Positions 1 through 10,633 of a DNA stretch of 64,000 bases are shown here, piece after piece. The notes beneath the pieces were generated by a model, which had not been told where the DNA came from, searched no databases, and worked only from the letters and a program-made list of their open reading frames with translations. A program made the translations under genes and the position numbers. Origin of the DNA: an uncultured Desulfosarcina sp. (lineage in GTDB: Bacteria > Desulfobacterota > Desulfobacteria > Desulfobacterales > Desulfosarcinaceae); contig NZ_OY764190.1 of NCBI RefSeq assembly GCF_963668215.1, positions 5,022,001 through 5,086,000 of the forward strand. The letters are read 5' to 3'. The stretch's first letter is position 1; each line of letters starts with the position of its first letter.

Positions 1-114
1 ATAGGCGAAACTGAGACTGTAGATTTCAAAACCCTGGTCGGCGGCCATGGCCAGCACCGTGGTGGAATCCAACCCGCCGCTGGACAACACGACGGCTTTT
101 TTTATTTCGTTCAT
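1..114 (-). CDS. queC: 7-cyano-7-deazaguanine synthase QueC (N-terminal part, cut by window edge)
   Basis: Only the first 38 codons lie in the window. The translation from the ATG at 114 carries the ATP-pyrophosphatase P-loop SSGGLDSTT, followed by AMAADQGFEIYSLSFAY, which is the typical QueC start. QueC makes preQ0 from 7-carboxy-7-deazaguanine with ATP and ammonia in the queuosine/deazapurine pathway. An AGGTG ribosome-binding sequence sits just upstream. queE lies upstream on the same strand, which supports the assignment. The C-terminal zinc-site part is outside the window and cannot be checked. Confidence 0.88.
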   Translation of the reverse strand, partial: MNEIKKAVVLSSGGLDSTTVLAMAADQGFEIYSLSFAY

Positions 115-187
115 AAATATCACCTGTAATATCAATTAAATTGATTCAATGGAGTGAAGTTATGCTTAATGCTCTCTAAAGAACTCG

Positions 188-330
188 AAGCTATCTCAAA
201 AATAAGATTGCGGTACAAGATCAAGGCGGATTCGCGTTTCGAACCGCAGGCATATTAGCAATATGTTGAGGATTTGAAACACGAATCCAACACCGATATT
301 GGGCCGGAAGATATTTTTGAGATGGCTTCT
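188..330. repeat. Inverted-repeat element between queE and queC
   Basis: Arms at 188-205 and 313-330 (left arm GAAGCTATCTCAAAAATA) are reverse complements with one mismatch. They enclose about 107 bp without a convincing ORF. The shape is that of a MITE-like or large hairpin element separating queE from queC. Similar copies elsewhere are not visible in this window. Confidence 0.5.
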
Positions 331-334
331 CGTA

Positions 335-979
335 TCACACGCCGCGATCCCGTTCCGGCCAAATAACCTTGTGCAACTGAATCTGCATTCGAGCCCGGAT
401 GTTCGCATCCAGCATCCAACCGGCCAGCCGATCCGGCGGCAAGCGCTCGGCAATCCTGGAAAAAAGGATGCGGTCATGCGGCAAAACAGCGGGCAATCGG
501 TCCAGCGTTTGGACGGCAAACCGAAAATCTTCATGATCGCCGATGACGAATTTGACCTGGTCATTGGCGGTCAGCCGTTCCAGGTTGTCCGCATCGTTTT
601 TAGACGCCTCGCCGCTGGACGGGCATTTGACGTCCATGATGCGGCTGCAGCGGCGATCCACCCGATCGATGTCCAAAGAGCCGTTGGTTTCCACCAGGAC
701 TTCGTACCCTTTTGCCAGAAGGGCGGCTGCCAGTTCAGGGGTACGGTCCTGCAGCAGCGGTTCCCCACCGGTGATTTCAACCAGATTGCAGTCAAAGGAT
801 GCGACCCGGTCCATAATCGGTCCGACGGCCATCGCACTTCCTTCGTCATAGGCATAGCGGGTATCGCAATAGCGGCAGCGCAGGTTGCATCCGGTCAGGC
901 GCACGAAAACGCAGGGCAGCCCGGCATAAACCGATTCTCCCTGGATACTGTAAAAGATTTCGTTTACCGTAAGATTCAT
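335..979 (-). CDS. queE: 7-carboxy-7-deazaguanine synthase QueE (radical SAM)
   Basis: This 214-aa protein opens with NEIFYSIQGES and has the radical-SAM cluster C31-x3-C35-x2-C38 (CNLRCRYC), then the SAM-binding TGGEPLLQ at about residues 70-77. This is the compact QueE form. The enzyme rearranges 6-carboxytetrahydropterin to 7-carboxy-7-deazaguanine, the substrate of QueC encoded just downstream. The start at 979 is the only one that keeps the N-terminal substrate loop. No strong Shine-Dalgarno is seen. The gene is divergent from manA with a 68-bp shared promoter region, too short for a preQ1 riboswitch with a separate platform. Confidence 0.93.
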   Translation of the reverse strand: MNLTVNEIFYSIQGESVYAGLPCVFVRLTGCNLRCRYCDTRYAYDEGSAMAVGPIMDRVASFDCNLVEITGGEPLLQDRTPELAAALLAKGYEVLVETNGSLDIDRVDRRCSRIMDVKCPSSGEASKNDADNLERLTANDQVKFVIGDHEDFRFAVQTLDRLPAVLPHDRILFSRIAERLPPDRLAGWMLDANIRARMQIQLHKVIWPERDRGV

Positions 980-1047
980 GGTAAAAAGCTATATATCAAG
1001 GAGCCTGCCGATAGTAAACCACACCGATACGGACAAAGGAACATATT

Positions 1048-2262
1048 GTGCAAATTTACCGCCTTGAGAACGTGATTCAGCCCTACGCCTGGGGGTCGCG
1101 GACCGCCATTGCGGAATTAACCGGCCAGCCCGTCCCGTCTGCACAACCCCAGGCGGAGTTATGGATGGGTACACATTCCAAGGGGCCGTCCACGGTCCTG
1201 TACCATGGCGAGCGGTTGCCGCTCCAACGCCTGATTCAGCGGCATCCATTTGAAATATTGGGGAAATCCATTTCCGAAAAATTCGACGGCGCCTTGCCCT
1301 GCCTGTTCAAGGTACTGGCTGCGGCCCAGCCGCTTTCCATTCAGGCCCACCCCGACAAATCCCGGGCCGTGGAAGGGTTCGAACGGGAAAATCGGTCGGG
1401 CATCCCCCTGGATGCGTCCAACCGTAATTACCGGGACAACAACCACAAACCGGAAATCATCTGCGCCCTGACCCCCTTCTGGGGGTTGAACGGGTTTCGA
1501 CCATTTAAGGAGATCCACCGCCTGATGGCACCGGTCTGTCCCAAGGTTATCGAAAAGCCCTTGCAGGGGTTGCTGGAGTCGGAAAACCGGGGACTCAAGG
1601 ATCTGTTCGAAACCATGATGAGACTGTCGGCGGACCAAAAGGCCTCCGCCTGCGCGGAAATTACCGAAAAGGCAGTTCCCTTGAAGGATTCATCGCCGGT
1701 TTACGAATGGATGATCAAGCTGGCCGGCGCCTATCCCGGAGATCTGGGGATTCTCTCGCCAGCCCTGCTGAATCTGATCCGTCTGAAACCGGGGCAGGCC
1801 ATGTATCTGCCTGCCGGTCAGCTGCACGCCTATCTGGATGGGGTAGGGATCGAACTGATGGCCAATTCGGACAACGTGTTGCGCGGCGGCTTGACGCCCA
1901 AGCATGTGGACGTGGACGAATTGCTGAGGGTGGTCCGTTTCACACCCACGCCGGTCGACATTATCCAGGCAAATCCGCTCCGACCCGGCGAAGCGGTCTA
2001 TCCCTGTCCGGCCGAGGAGTTCGCCCTCGGCCGAATCAACGCCACACCGGACCGGCCGTATGTTTCTTCGAGGAAGAGAAGCGTGGAATTGCTCCTGTGC
2101 ACATCCGGGAAAGGGACGATTTGCTGCGAAGGTTCGACCGAGGTACTGGCCGTGGCCAGGGGCGACAGCCTGCTGGTTCCCGCCGGCCTTTCGAGCTATA
2201 CCCTTAGCGGTGAGGTTACGGTATATAAGGCTTCGGTTCCGCTGCCGCATGCCGATCCATGA
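1048..2262 (+). CDS. manA: Mannose-6-phosphate isomerase, class I
   Basis: This 404-aa protein matches type I phosphomannose isomerases: YAWGSRTAI near the start, AELWMGTHSKGPS (about 37-49), SIQAHPDKS with a metal-ligand His, KPEIICALTPFWGLNGFRP, and the C-terminal NSDNVLRGGLTPKHVDV motif. It interconverts fructose-6-phosphate and mannose-6-phosphate, feeding GDP-mannose and polysaccharide synthesis. The start is a GTG preceded by AAAGGA at 7-nt spacing. It stands alone on the plus strand, divergent from queE. Confidence 0.92.
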   Translation: MQIYRLENVIQPYAWGSRTAIAELTGQPVPSAQPQAELWMGTHSKGPSTVLYHGERLPLQRLIQRHPFEILGKSISEKFDGALPCLFKVLAAAQPLSIQAHPDKSRAVEGFERENRSGIPLDASNRNYRDNNHKPEIICALTPFWGLNGFRPFKEIHRLMAPVCPKVIEKPLQGLLESENRGLKDLFETMMRLSADQKASACAEITEKAVPLKDSSPVYEWMIKLAGAYPGDLGILSPALLNLIRLKPGQAMYLPAGQLHAYLDGVGIELMANSDNVLRGGLTPKHVDVDELLRVVRFTPTPVDIIQANPLRPGEAVYPCPAEEFALGRINATPDRPYVSSRKRSVELLLCTSGKGTICCEGSTEVLAVARGDSLLVPAGLSSYTLSGEVTVYKASVPLPHADP

Positions 2263-2303
2263 TCGGGTTCAAAATAACAGTAACATCCCTGCCAACAAGG
2301 TTC

Positions 2304-2333
2304 CCGTAGGGGCACGGCGCGCCGTGCCCATCA
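2304..2333. repeat. Short palindrome, GTAGGGGCACGGCGCGCCGTGCCC family
   Basis: A perfect 20-bp palindrome (2310-2329) in the convergent gap between manA and the small ORF at 2336. A near-identical unit occurs at 30209-30233, so it is a dispersed REP-like sequence. It can form a hairpin and could act as a bidirectional terminator, although there is no clear T-run. Confidence 0.6.
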
Positions 2334-2335
2334 TA

Positions 2336-2557
2336 TCAATAATTATTTTCATCCATTGAAAATGAATCGAAATCTTTTTCCTGAAGGAACCGGGAAATCA
2401 GGGCCGAAAGCGCATCGGCCGTATCCACCCGATAGTGGCCCTTTTCGTCCTTTCCGGCCTTTTTTTTGGTGTTGGCGACAACGGCCTGAAGCGCCGCTGC
2501 GGAGAGTTCGATATTGACATGCACCCGAACGAGTGGGCTGTTTTCCGACATGGTCAA
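2336..2557 (-). CDS. Small conserved-looking protein coupled to cyclase-like gene
   Basis: A 73-aa acidic protein with no signal peptide or membrane segment. It is predicted mostly helical, with an SAAALQAVVANTKKK stretch and a C-terminal LISRFLQEKDFDSF. Its ATG overlaps the stop of the upstream 489-aa gene (ATGA type, 2554-2557), so the two are almost certainly co-translated. I do not recognise a family. A role as partner or adaptor of the cyclase-like protein is inference from coupling only. Confidence 0.65.
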   Translation of the reverse strand: MTMSENSPLVRVHVNIELSAAALQAVVANTKKKAGKDEKGHYRVDTADALSALISRFLQEKDFDSFSMDENNY

Positions 2558-4023
2558 TCCTTTTTGGTTTCCAGCGGTGAAGGGTTCCGGATTTCGAGGA
2601 CGCGGGCGACGGCCAAAGATCCCATTTCGCTGGCTGTCCGATCGGGAACCTGCTGGGGAGGCAGATCACAAATCCGTGTGAAAAAGTTGCGTAAAAAATC
2701 TCCCTGGCGGTCGACGCCCAGCACTACCCGATCCACCAGTTTCTTGGGCAGTTGGACGACGGCGTGCTTGGTGATCCAGATCTCCCCCTTGCCCGCGATG
2801 GCCGACAGATGGGAGGACTGATCCAGGGCACCGCCGGGAATCATGAATTCCATGCAGTCGTCGGTTCCCGATACCGGCGCGTCGCTCTCGCCATGACTGA
2901 TCCCCATATTCATGCACAATTCCTCGGCCCATCCCAACTGAGCCGTCAGTTTTTCGTGCAGTTGCCGCATCCGGTCGTTCATGCGGGCGGCACAGCTAAT
3001 GGCGCTGAATATGGGATTCCTGCCGGTGGCGCCCTTGAACAGGTAGCGGATCTGGGCCCCGTTGCATCCGACCCGGACGCCGCCGAGGTCGGCTACTGCA
3101 TCGTCGGTTGCCTTCCAGACCTGGTTCATCATTTTGAAGAACACTTCGGCCAGCATGGTGTCGGCGATGCGGTGAGAGTCGTTCAGTCTGGCCGACAGGA
3201 CGCAGACGGTATCCTTGCGGTCGGCAGGTTCGACGAAAACGTCCGCTTTTAAAGTCCTTTCCTTTTCGACGGTGGACTTGGTCCAGGGATCGCCGCGGAG
3301 CAGGAAGAGGGACCCTTCGTAAAATTGCAGGCAGAAAACGCGAAGGGCCGATTGCCGCTGCTCGCTTTTTTGGCCAATGAGTTGGCTGTCCACATGGAAC
3401 CGGTGCATGTCCGATCCCGACGCCTGGCCGCCATCGATACCGTCCCGTTCTTTCCCGGCGATAAAATCCGTTTGCCGGTCGAAGGTTTCCCTGGCGGTGG
3501 ACCGCCGCAGGCTGGCGTAGACAAAAGAAAAAAAGGCCTGCCAGTCCGAAAGGGATGCCTTGATTTCCGGTCGGAGCAGCAGGTTGAAAATGTTGTCATC
3601 GGAGGAAGAATCCAGTATCCGGGCCAGAGCCCGGGAAAAACGGTTCTCGTCGCTGGCGGCCATCCAGCGGACGGAGAGGTTTCGGTCCACGAAGAACGCC
3701 GGCGCTTCGATGCGGTCCGGCATCAGGGACAAAGGTGGCAGAACCCCGAAAATGGCTGGCGGATAAGGTGAGTGCATTGCCGTGTCGCCATTGGGTGAAA
3801 CCGGTACGGGAGGATCGATTGGTTCCGGCTCGGGCCGGCTTTGGTTGGATTGGGCAGGGTCCGTGAACCGTCGGGCGATTTCATTCATGGGGTGACCGGT
3901 TGGAACGTTGTCGTCGGGCATTGCGCTTGGTTCCTGTGCAGTTGTAGCGGCATCTACGGTCGGCAATGGTAACGGGCAAGGTTGAATCCACCCGGCCATC
4001 GTATCCGGACCCGTTGCTTGCAA
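2554..4023 (-). CDS. PAS-like plus degenerate adenylate/guanylate-cyclase-like protein
   Basis: 489 aa. Residues about 1-90 are Pro/Asp-rich and disordered. A PAS-like stretch (FFVDRNLSVRWMAASDENRF) follows near 110-190. The C-terminal half (about 270-470) has the layout of a class III nucleotidyl cyclase: TVCVLSARLND, GGVRVGCNGAQIRYLFKG, NMGISHGESDA, then GKGEIWITKHAVVQLP. The two Asp residues that bind metal in active cyclases (in the DxxGFT and GD positions) appear replaced (SARLND; CNGA), so catalysis is doubtful and a sensory or scaffold role is more likely. It forms a coupled pair with the 73-aa gene downstream. The fold assignment is moderately sure and function unknown. Confidence 0.7.
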   Translation of the reverse strand: MQATGPDTMAGWIQPCPLPLPTVDAATTAQEPSAMPDDNVPTGHPMNEIARRFTDPAQSNQSRPEPEPIDPPVPVSPNGDTAMHSPYPPAIFGVLPPLSLMPDRIEAPAFFVDRNLSVRWMAASDENRFSRALARILDSSSDDNIFNLLLRPEIKASLSDWQAFFSFVYASLRRSTARETFDRQTDFIAGKERDGIDGGQASGSDMHRFHVDSQLIGQKSEQRQSALRVFCLQFYEGSLFLLRGDPWTKSTVEKERTLKADVFVEPADRKDTVCVLSARLNDSHRIADTMLAEVFFKMMNQVWKATDDAVADLGGVRVGCNGAQIRYLFKGATGRNPIFSAISCAARMNDRMRQLHEKLTAQLGWAEELCMNMGISHGESDAPVSGTDDCMEFMIPGGALDQSSHLSAIAGKGEIWITKHAVVQLPKKLVDRVVLGVDRQGDFLRNFFTRICDLPPQQVPDRTASEMGSLAVARVLEIRNPSPLETKKD

Positions 4024-4264
4024 TTATCGAATCGGGAATCGGTTGTTTCGGATTGGATTCATATTTATCTGAAATATAGGTAAAATGGTCAAGGGAAAAT
4101 AGACCCTGACGGACCTCTTTTTTCTGGCTTCAATTTGCGGTAATAGGATGGTCAGCGCAAAGACGCTGTGGACGCGGAGATATGATCGGTTGGTTGGTTT
4201 GGAGAGTGTTATGAGATAAGAGATATGCGATTTGGGGCTCGGGTAGATCCTGAACCGTTTATAA

Positions 4265-4293
4265 TTCACCGCAGAGGCGCAGAGGACGCAGAG
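4265..4293 (+). repeat. Half copy of the TTCACCGCAGAG palindromic repeat
   Basis: TTCACCGCAGAGGCGCAGAG followed by GACGCAGAG, the left arm of the 105-bp element whose full copies start at 9575. No right arm follows. It lies 28 bp before the ATG at 4322. Confidence 0.75.
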
Positions 4294-4321
4294 GTTTTTA
4301 TTTTAAACATTATAGAGCGAT

Positions 4322-4933
4322 ATGAACGATTACCAGCAGGAGCAACTCGAAGCGCTACGTATCGTCCGCCAGGGATTGGCGCGCATGGATGAATCCGATC
4401 GCGGCGCGCTGAAAAATGAAATCGGGGCCTATGACCGTTTCAGGCAGACGGTGGACGCTTTTCTGCAGCGCCATTTCAGCGGCGTCTGCACCCGTCTTTG
4501 CTACCAGAGCCGGACCAGCGCCTGCTGCTCCAAAGACGGCATCATCACCTTTTTTGCCGACGCCGTGGTCAACGCGCTGCACGCTGCACCCGAGCAGCTG
4601 GACCGCATGGAGGCCGCTTTACAACAGGTCAACAGCGGCCACCGCTGCGTCTATCTGGCCGACGATGGCTGCATCTGGGCCGTGCGGCCGGTGGTGTGCG
4701 CCATGTTTCTCTGCGACCGGGCCATGGAAACGGTATTCAAAGACAATCCGCAGGCCCGAGAGCAGTGGCAGGAACTCCGCTCTCAGGAGAAAACCTTCAA
4801 ATGGCCCGACCGGCCGGTGCTTTTCGACCACCTGGAAAAGGTTTTCATCGACATGGGCTATCGCTCCAGCCTCATGCACCTCAACTTCAGCCCGGGATTG
4901 CTGATGGTCAAGAAGAAGGCGGGACTGCTATAG
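4322..4933 (+). CDS. Cysteine-cluster protein, YkgJ-like
   Basis: 203 aa, soluble. A cysteine-rich segment GVCTRLCYQSRTSACC (about 54-69) is followed about 60 residues later by CVYLADDGCIW and RPVVCAMFLC. This spacing, with an RP-x2-C motif, resembles the metal-chelating YkgJ/CxxCxxCC family, which binds zinc or an iron-sulfur cluster. The rest is helical and charged. It has no operon partner: the neighbours are a repeat half-copy upstream and convergent acnA downstream. The metal-binding guess is moderate and the function unknown. Confidence 0.7.
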   Translation: MNDYQQEQLEALRIVRQGLARMDESDRGALKNEIGAYDRFRQTVDAFLQRHFSGVCTRLCYQSRTSACCSKDGIITFFADAVVNALHAAPEQLDRMEAALQQVNSGHRCVYLADDGCIWAVRPVVCAMFLCDRAMETVFKDNPQAREQWQELRSQEKTFKWPDRPVLFDHLEKVFIDMGYRSSLMHLNFSPGLLMVKKKAGLL

Positions 4934-4943
4934 AAAGGGTTTG

Positions 4944-5011
4944 AGGATTCAAGGATTCGAGGAGCCGAGGACGTTCACTTGAACCCTGGACCCCTTGAAA
5001 CCTTGAATCCT
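4944..5011. terminator. Inverted repeat between convergent genes
   Basis: AGGATTCAAGG (4944-4954) and CCTTGAATCCT (5001-5011) are perfect inverted arms with a 46-nt loop, between the stop of the 4322 gene and the stop of acnA. Possible bidirectional terminator or a remnant repeat. There is no T-tract. Confidence 0.3.
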
Positions 5012-5075
5012 ATTTTGCCGTTAATAAAGAAGGTCCTGGTACCCAATAGGGTGAAAAACGCTGCCTTTCCCCGCC

Positions 5076-7730
<2,655 letters not shown>

Positions 7731-8150
7731 GGCGGGTCCTTTTTATGGGCAGTTAAAAATGGATGAAATCGTAAGTCGTATTCCGAGCGGAAAGTTCTGA
7801 ACATCGCACCCGGCAATGGGGGATCGGTTGCCAAATCGTGCAATCCCCACAAATTAAAGGAAATCGAAACACAGGGCAAGCAAAAAATCGGAAATTTTCG
7901 GTCTGGGCGGACTCAATGCCGATAAATGGCGGGCTTTACCTTCGGTGGCGCATTGGTGCTTGACAAACGTGTGGTCATGGACCATTGACGGTTCCAAAAT
8001 GGGTTCACCGCAGAGGCGCAGAGGACGCAGAGAGATCAAATCGTTTGATTTGTTGATTGGTTTAATTGGTTGATTGGTTCAAAACCCGGGATGTAGGATT
8101 TGAGATCTGAGATTTGCGCAGTGAGATGTGGGATATTTGAAAGGATTAGA
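7731..8150. other. Intergenic region between acnA and the RNA methyltransferase gene
   Basis: 420 bp with no ORF of note. It holds the acnA promoter side, a half copy of the palindromic repeat (8004-8034), a T/G-rich run of GATTGGTT words (about 8040-8080) and a GAGATCTGAGATTTG-type word repeat (about 8095-8135). The last 20 bp carry the AAAGGA ribosome-binding site of the next gene. Confidence 0.6.
8004..8034 (+). repeat. Half copy of the TTCACCGCAGAG palindromic repeat
   Basis: TTCACCGCAGAGGCGCAGAG plus GACGCAGAGAG, left arm only, followed by low-complexity GATTGGTT words. The same arm-plus-word arrangement is seen at 26975 and 24661. Confidence 0.75.
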
Positions 8151-9539
8151 ATGACCGTTAAGAAAAAACAGATCGTGGAGTGCGATGTCATTGACGTAGC
8201 CTTCGGCGGCAAGGGGTTGGCAAAGATCGACGGCTTTGCCGTCTTCATCGATCAGACCGTAACCGGCGACCGCGTTGCTGCCCGCATTGTCCGTAAAAAA
8301 CGCAATTATGCCGAAGCCGTGGTTCAGGAACTGCTGCGTCCGTCTCCCATGCGTGTGGAAGCGCCGTGTCCCTACAGCGGGTATTGCGGAGGATGCAAGT
8401 GGCAGTTCATCGACTACCCCCACCAGCTTGAATTCAAGTGCCGTCACGTCAGCGAGTCCCTGGAGCATATTGCCATGATGGAAGGCGTCCGGGTGCACCC
8501 GACCTTGCCTTCCGAAAAGGTCTTCGGCTATCGCAACAAGATGGAGTTTTCCTGTTCGGACCGTCGCTGGCTGATGCCCCACGAACTGGGCAGCGATGCC
8601 GACATCGGCTTTGCGCTGGGCCTGCACGTACCGGGCACCTTCCATAAAGTGCTGGACACCAATGCCTGTCTGTTGCAGCCGGATACAGGCAACCGTATCC
8701 TGGAGTCCGTTCGACAATATATGCGGCAATCCGACCGCCCCGTCTACGGGTTGCGATCCCACGAAGGCTTCTGGCGCTTTCTCATGCTGCGGCACTCGGT
8801 CGCCCGGGACCTTTGGATGGTCAACCTCGTTACGGGCAGCGAGGATCGCGACGCGGTTCAACCGCTGGCCGATCTTCTCATGGATCAATTTTCCGACGTG
8901 GTCTGTGTGGTCAACAACATCACCGCCCGGCGCTCGGGCGTGGCCATCGGAGAACGGGAGATCCACCTGGCCGGCGAGCCGGTGCTTACGGATCGCATCG
9001 GCGATTTCGAATTCGAAATTTCGGCCAATTCCTTTTTCCAGACCAATACCCGCGGGGCCGCCAAGTTGTATGAAACGGTGGGGCGCTATGCCGACCTGAA
9101 AGGCGACGAAACCGTGGTGGATTTATACTGCGGCACCGGCACCATTGCCATCTGGCTGGCGGCCCGGGCCAGCAGGGTGATAGGCCTGGAACTGGTGGAA
9201 AGCGCTGTAGCCGACGCTCACAAAAACTGCCGGACAAACGGCATCGACAACTGTTCCTTCATTCTCGGGGACATCAAAGATACTTTGGAAAGCATCGCGA
9301 CGACGCCCGACCTGCTGGTGATCGACCCGCCGCGGGCCGGCATGCACAAGGACGTCCTTAAACAGGTCTGCCGGATGGGTCCGGAAAAGATCGTTTACGT
9401 CTCCTGCAACCCGGCCACCATGGCCAGGGATATGCTGGAACTGAAAGAGGATTACACCTTGGAGGAGGTCCAGCCGGTGGACATGTTTCCCCACACCTTT
9501 CACATCGAGTCGGTGGCCCGGTTGGTGCGCAAGAAGTGA
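8151..9539 (+). CDS. rlmD: 23S rRNA (uracil-5-)-methyltransferase, RlmD/RumA type
   Basis: 462 aa from the ATG at 8151, chosen because AAAGGA lies 5 nt upstream and the TRAM domain begins right after it; a longer reading to 8100 runs into repeat sequence. Order: TRAM RNA-binding domain (about 1-60); Cys cluster CPYSGYCGGC for the [4Fe-4S] site; then the SAM methyltransferase with VDLYCGTGTIAIW, DPPRAGMH and the catalytic Cys in YVSCNPATMARD. The family makes m5U in 23S rRNA. The exact target (U1939, U747 or tRNA) cannot be fixed from sequence. Single gene. Confidence 0.9.
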   Translation: MTVKKKQIVECDVIDVAFGGKGLAKIDGFAVFIDQTVTGDRVAARIVRKKRNYAEAVVQELLRPSPMRVEAPCPYSGYCGGCKWQFIDYPHQLEFKCRHVSESLEHIAMMEGVRVHPTLPSEKVFGYRNKMEFSCSDRRWLMPHELGSDADIGFALGLHVPGTFHKVLDTNACLLQPDTGNRILESVRQYMRQSDRPVYGLRSHEGFWRFLMLRHSVARDLWMVNLVTGSEDRDAVQPLADLLMDQFSDVVCVVNNITARRSGVAIGEREIHLAGEPVLTDRIGDFEFEISANSFFQTNTRGAAKLYETVGRYADLKGDETVVDLYCGTGTIAIWLAARASRVIGLELVESAVADAHKNCRTNGIDNCSFILGDIKDTLESIATTPDLLVIDPPRAGMHKDVLKQVCRMGPEKIVYVSCNPATMARDMLELKEDYTLEEVQPVDMFPHTFHIESVARLVRKK

Positions 9540-9574
9540 GGTCTTAGATGTGGGGAGCTACTGAACAGATGATT

Positions 9575-9681
9575 ATTCACCGCAGAGGCGCAGAGGACGC
9601 AGAGGGTTAAGGAATTGCGCCTTTCAGGCGCCAAAAAACATTCTCTGCGATCTCTGCGTCTCGAACGAAGTGGGCGGTGAA
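9575..9681 (+). repeat. Full palindromic repeat element, copy 1
   Basis: Begins TTCACCGCAGAGGCGCAGAG, has an inner hairpin around GCGCCTTTCAGGCGCC, and ends CTCTGCGTCTCGAACGAAGTGGGCGGTGAA-like. The ends are TTCACCGC/GCGGTGAA. About 107 bp. The two termini differ (CAGAG end versus CTCGA..GCGGGCGG end), so orientation can be assigned: plus here. Confidence 0.85.
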
Positions 9682-9832
9682 TCAACAGATATGAGATGAG
9701 GTATGGGTGCGTCCCCTGTGGTTTGTGATTTGAAGTTTGGAATTTTTTTGATATTTGGAGCTTGTGATTTGGAATTTCCCCGAATGGGGTCATGCTGCCA
9801 GGGTACAGATTCTTGTATTGGCCCAAACGGTC

Positions 9833-10315
9833 TTAAGGATTCATGGAAAACGTGATCGTGCCGGACATCTCCACGGAAACGCCGCCCATGGACACATCGA
9901 AGGCTCCGGGAATCGACCCCAACCCCATCATGCCGATCAGCATGGGATTCACCAGTCCGATGGCGCCCGCAGCCAGCGTAAGGCTTTCCAGGGCCAGCGG
10001 CTCGGCATCCTCGCCCGTGAGGACCAGGTCCAGTTGAATGGGCGTGTCCAGAGGCAGGCATCCGGCTTCGGCCATCTGATAGAGGCCGGCCGTGCCATAG
10101 CCAAGGGCCTTGGCAGAAGCGGCCCAACCACCGGAAGCCAGCGCGACCGTGTTGAGAGACTGAATAACATCTCCCGGCAGGACAACGATCCCTCCCTGGC
10201 CGGTCAGACCTCCCATTTCATTCTCGGTCATGGCGGTCATTTTCGCAAACCCGGGTCCCGGCACGCACAACAAAATACTCATCAGCGCGATGAGCAGAAT
10301 ACCAGCTTTTTTCAT
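9833..10315 (-). CDS. Secreted VTGQ-motif protein (DUF6160/FilA-like), riboswitch-controlled
   Basis: 160 aa. Sec signal peptide 1-24 (ends PGPGFA), then a short leader-like stretch MTAMTENEMGGLTGQGG (26-42), then a small hydrophobic/beta domain ending SVEMSGTITFSMNP. The TENEM..LTGQGG block is shared with the proteins at 19637, 20616, 22271 and 29259 and resembles DUF6160/FilA proteins as I recall them. It also looks like a double-glycine leader. Two tandem c-di-GMP-I aptamers lie directly upstream on the same strand, with AAAGGAG before the ATG. Likely surface-exposed or periplasmic. Function unknown. Confidence 0.8.
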   Translation of the reverse strand: MKKAGILLIALMSILLCVPGPGFAKMTAMTENEMGGLTGQGGIVVLPGDVIQSLNTVALASGGWAASAKALGYGTAGLYQMAEAGCLPLDTPIQLDLVLTGEDAEPLALESLTLAAGAIGLVNPMLIGMMGLGSIPGAFDVSMGGVSVEMSGTITFSMNP

Positions 10316-10340
10316 ATCGACTCCTTTCTGCGAGCATCTT

Positions 10341-10486
10341 CGCAGGTAACCCGGCTATCCGGAATGAGCAGATAGGAGGTAGCTGATAGCTGATCGTCGA
10401 CTTCCTATGAGCTATGATCTACTCGCTATGAGTTCAACCCGGACCCGTGGCTTTCCGTCTCCCGGTTACCCGGGGTTTGGCGCAGG
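10341..10486 (-). promoter_or_regulatory. c-di-GMP-I (GEMM-I) riboswitch, proximal copy of a tandem pair
   Basis: Reading the minus strand: GCCAAACC, a stem of CCGGGT/ACCGGG, then GAGACGGAAAGCCACGGG, a long P3 extension, and CCGGATAGCCGGGTTACC. These are the conserved GEMM-I blocks (CAAACC; ACGNAAAGCC; AGCCGGGTTACC). By my alignment the ligand-contacting G20, A47 and C92 are kept, favouring c-di-GMP over cGAMP. The pair next to G20 appears swapped (C21-G46). A hairpin CTGCGA/TCGCAG (about 10328-10345) follows and runs into the AAAGGAG ribosome-binding site, a plausible translational platform. Confidence 0.85.
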
Positions 10487-10487
10487 A

Positions 10488-10633
10488 GGTAACCCGGCTG
10501 TCCGGAATGAGCTGGTAGGAGGTAGCTGATAGCTGATCGTTGATTTCCTATGAGCTATGAGCTACCCGCTATGGGCTCATCCTGGACCCGTGGCTTTCCG
10601 TCCCACAGTTACCTATGGTTTGGCATTTTGTTC
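10488..10633 (-). promoter_or_regulatory. c-di-GMP-I (GEMM-I) riboswitch, distal copy of a tandem pair
   Basis: Minus strand: ATGCCAAACC, a stem loop, GTGGGACGGAAAGCCACGGG, a P3 extension of AGCTCATAG/AGCTATCAG words, then CCGGACAGCCGGGTTACC, which runs straight into the proximal copy. The same G20/C21/G46/A47/C92 pattern is seen. The close head-to-tail spacing suggests tandem sensing for the 10315 gene. Confidence 0.85.

Noticed and set aside
980..1047. preQ1 riboswitch upstream of queE
   Set aside because: The divergent gap is only 68 bp and shared with the manA ribosome-binding site; no preQ1 consensus seen.
299..1075. 258-codon plus-strand ORF opposite queE
   Set aside because: Antisense shadow of queE, with no family features.
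4024..4269. 81-codon minus-strand ORF upstream of the cyclase-like gene
   Set aside because: It translates low-complexity GATTGGTT words and a repeat arm, lacks a ribosome-binding site, and has no protein-like features.
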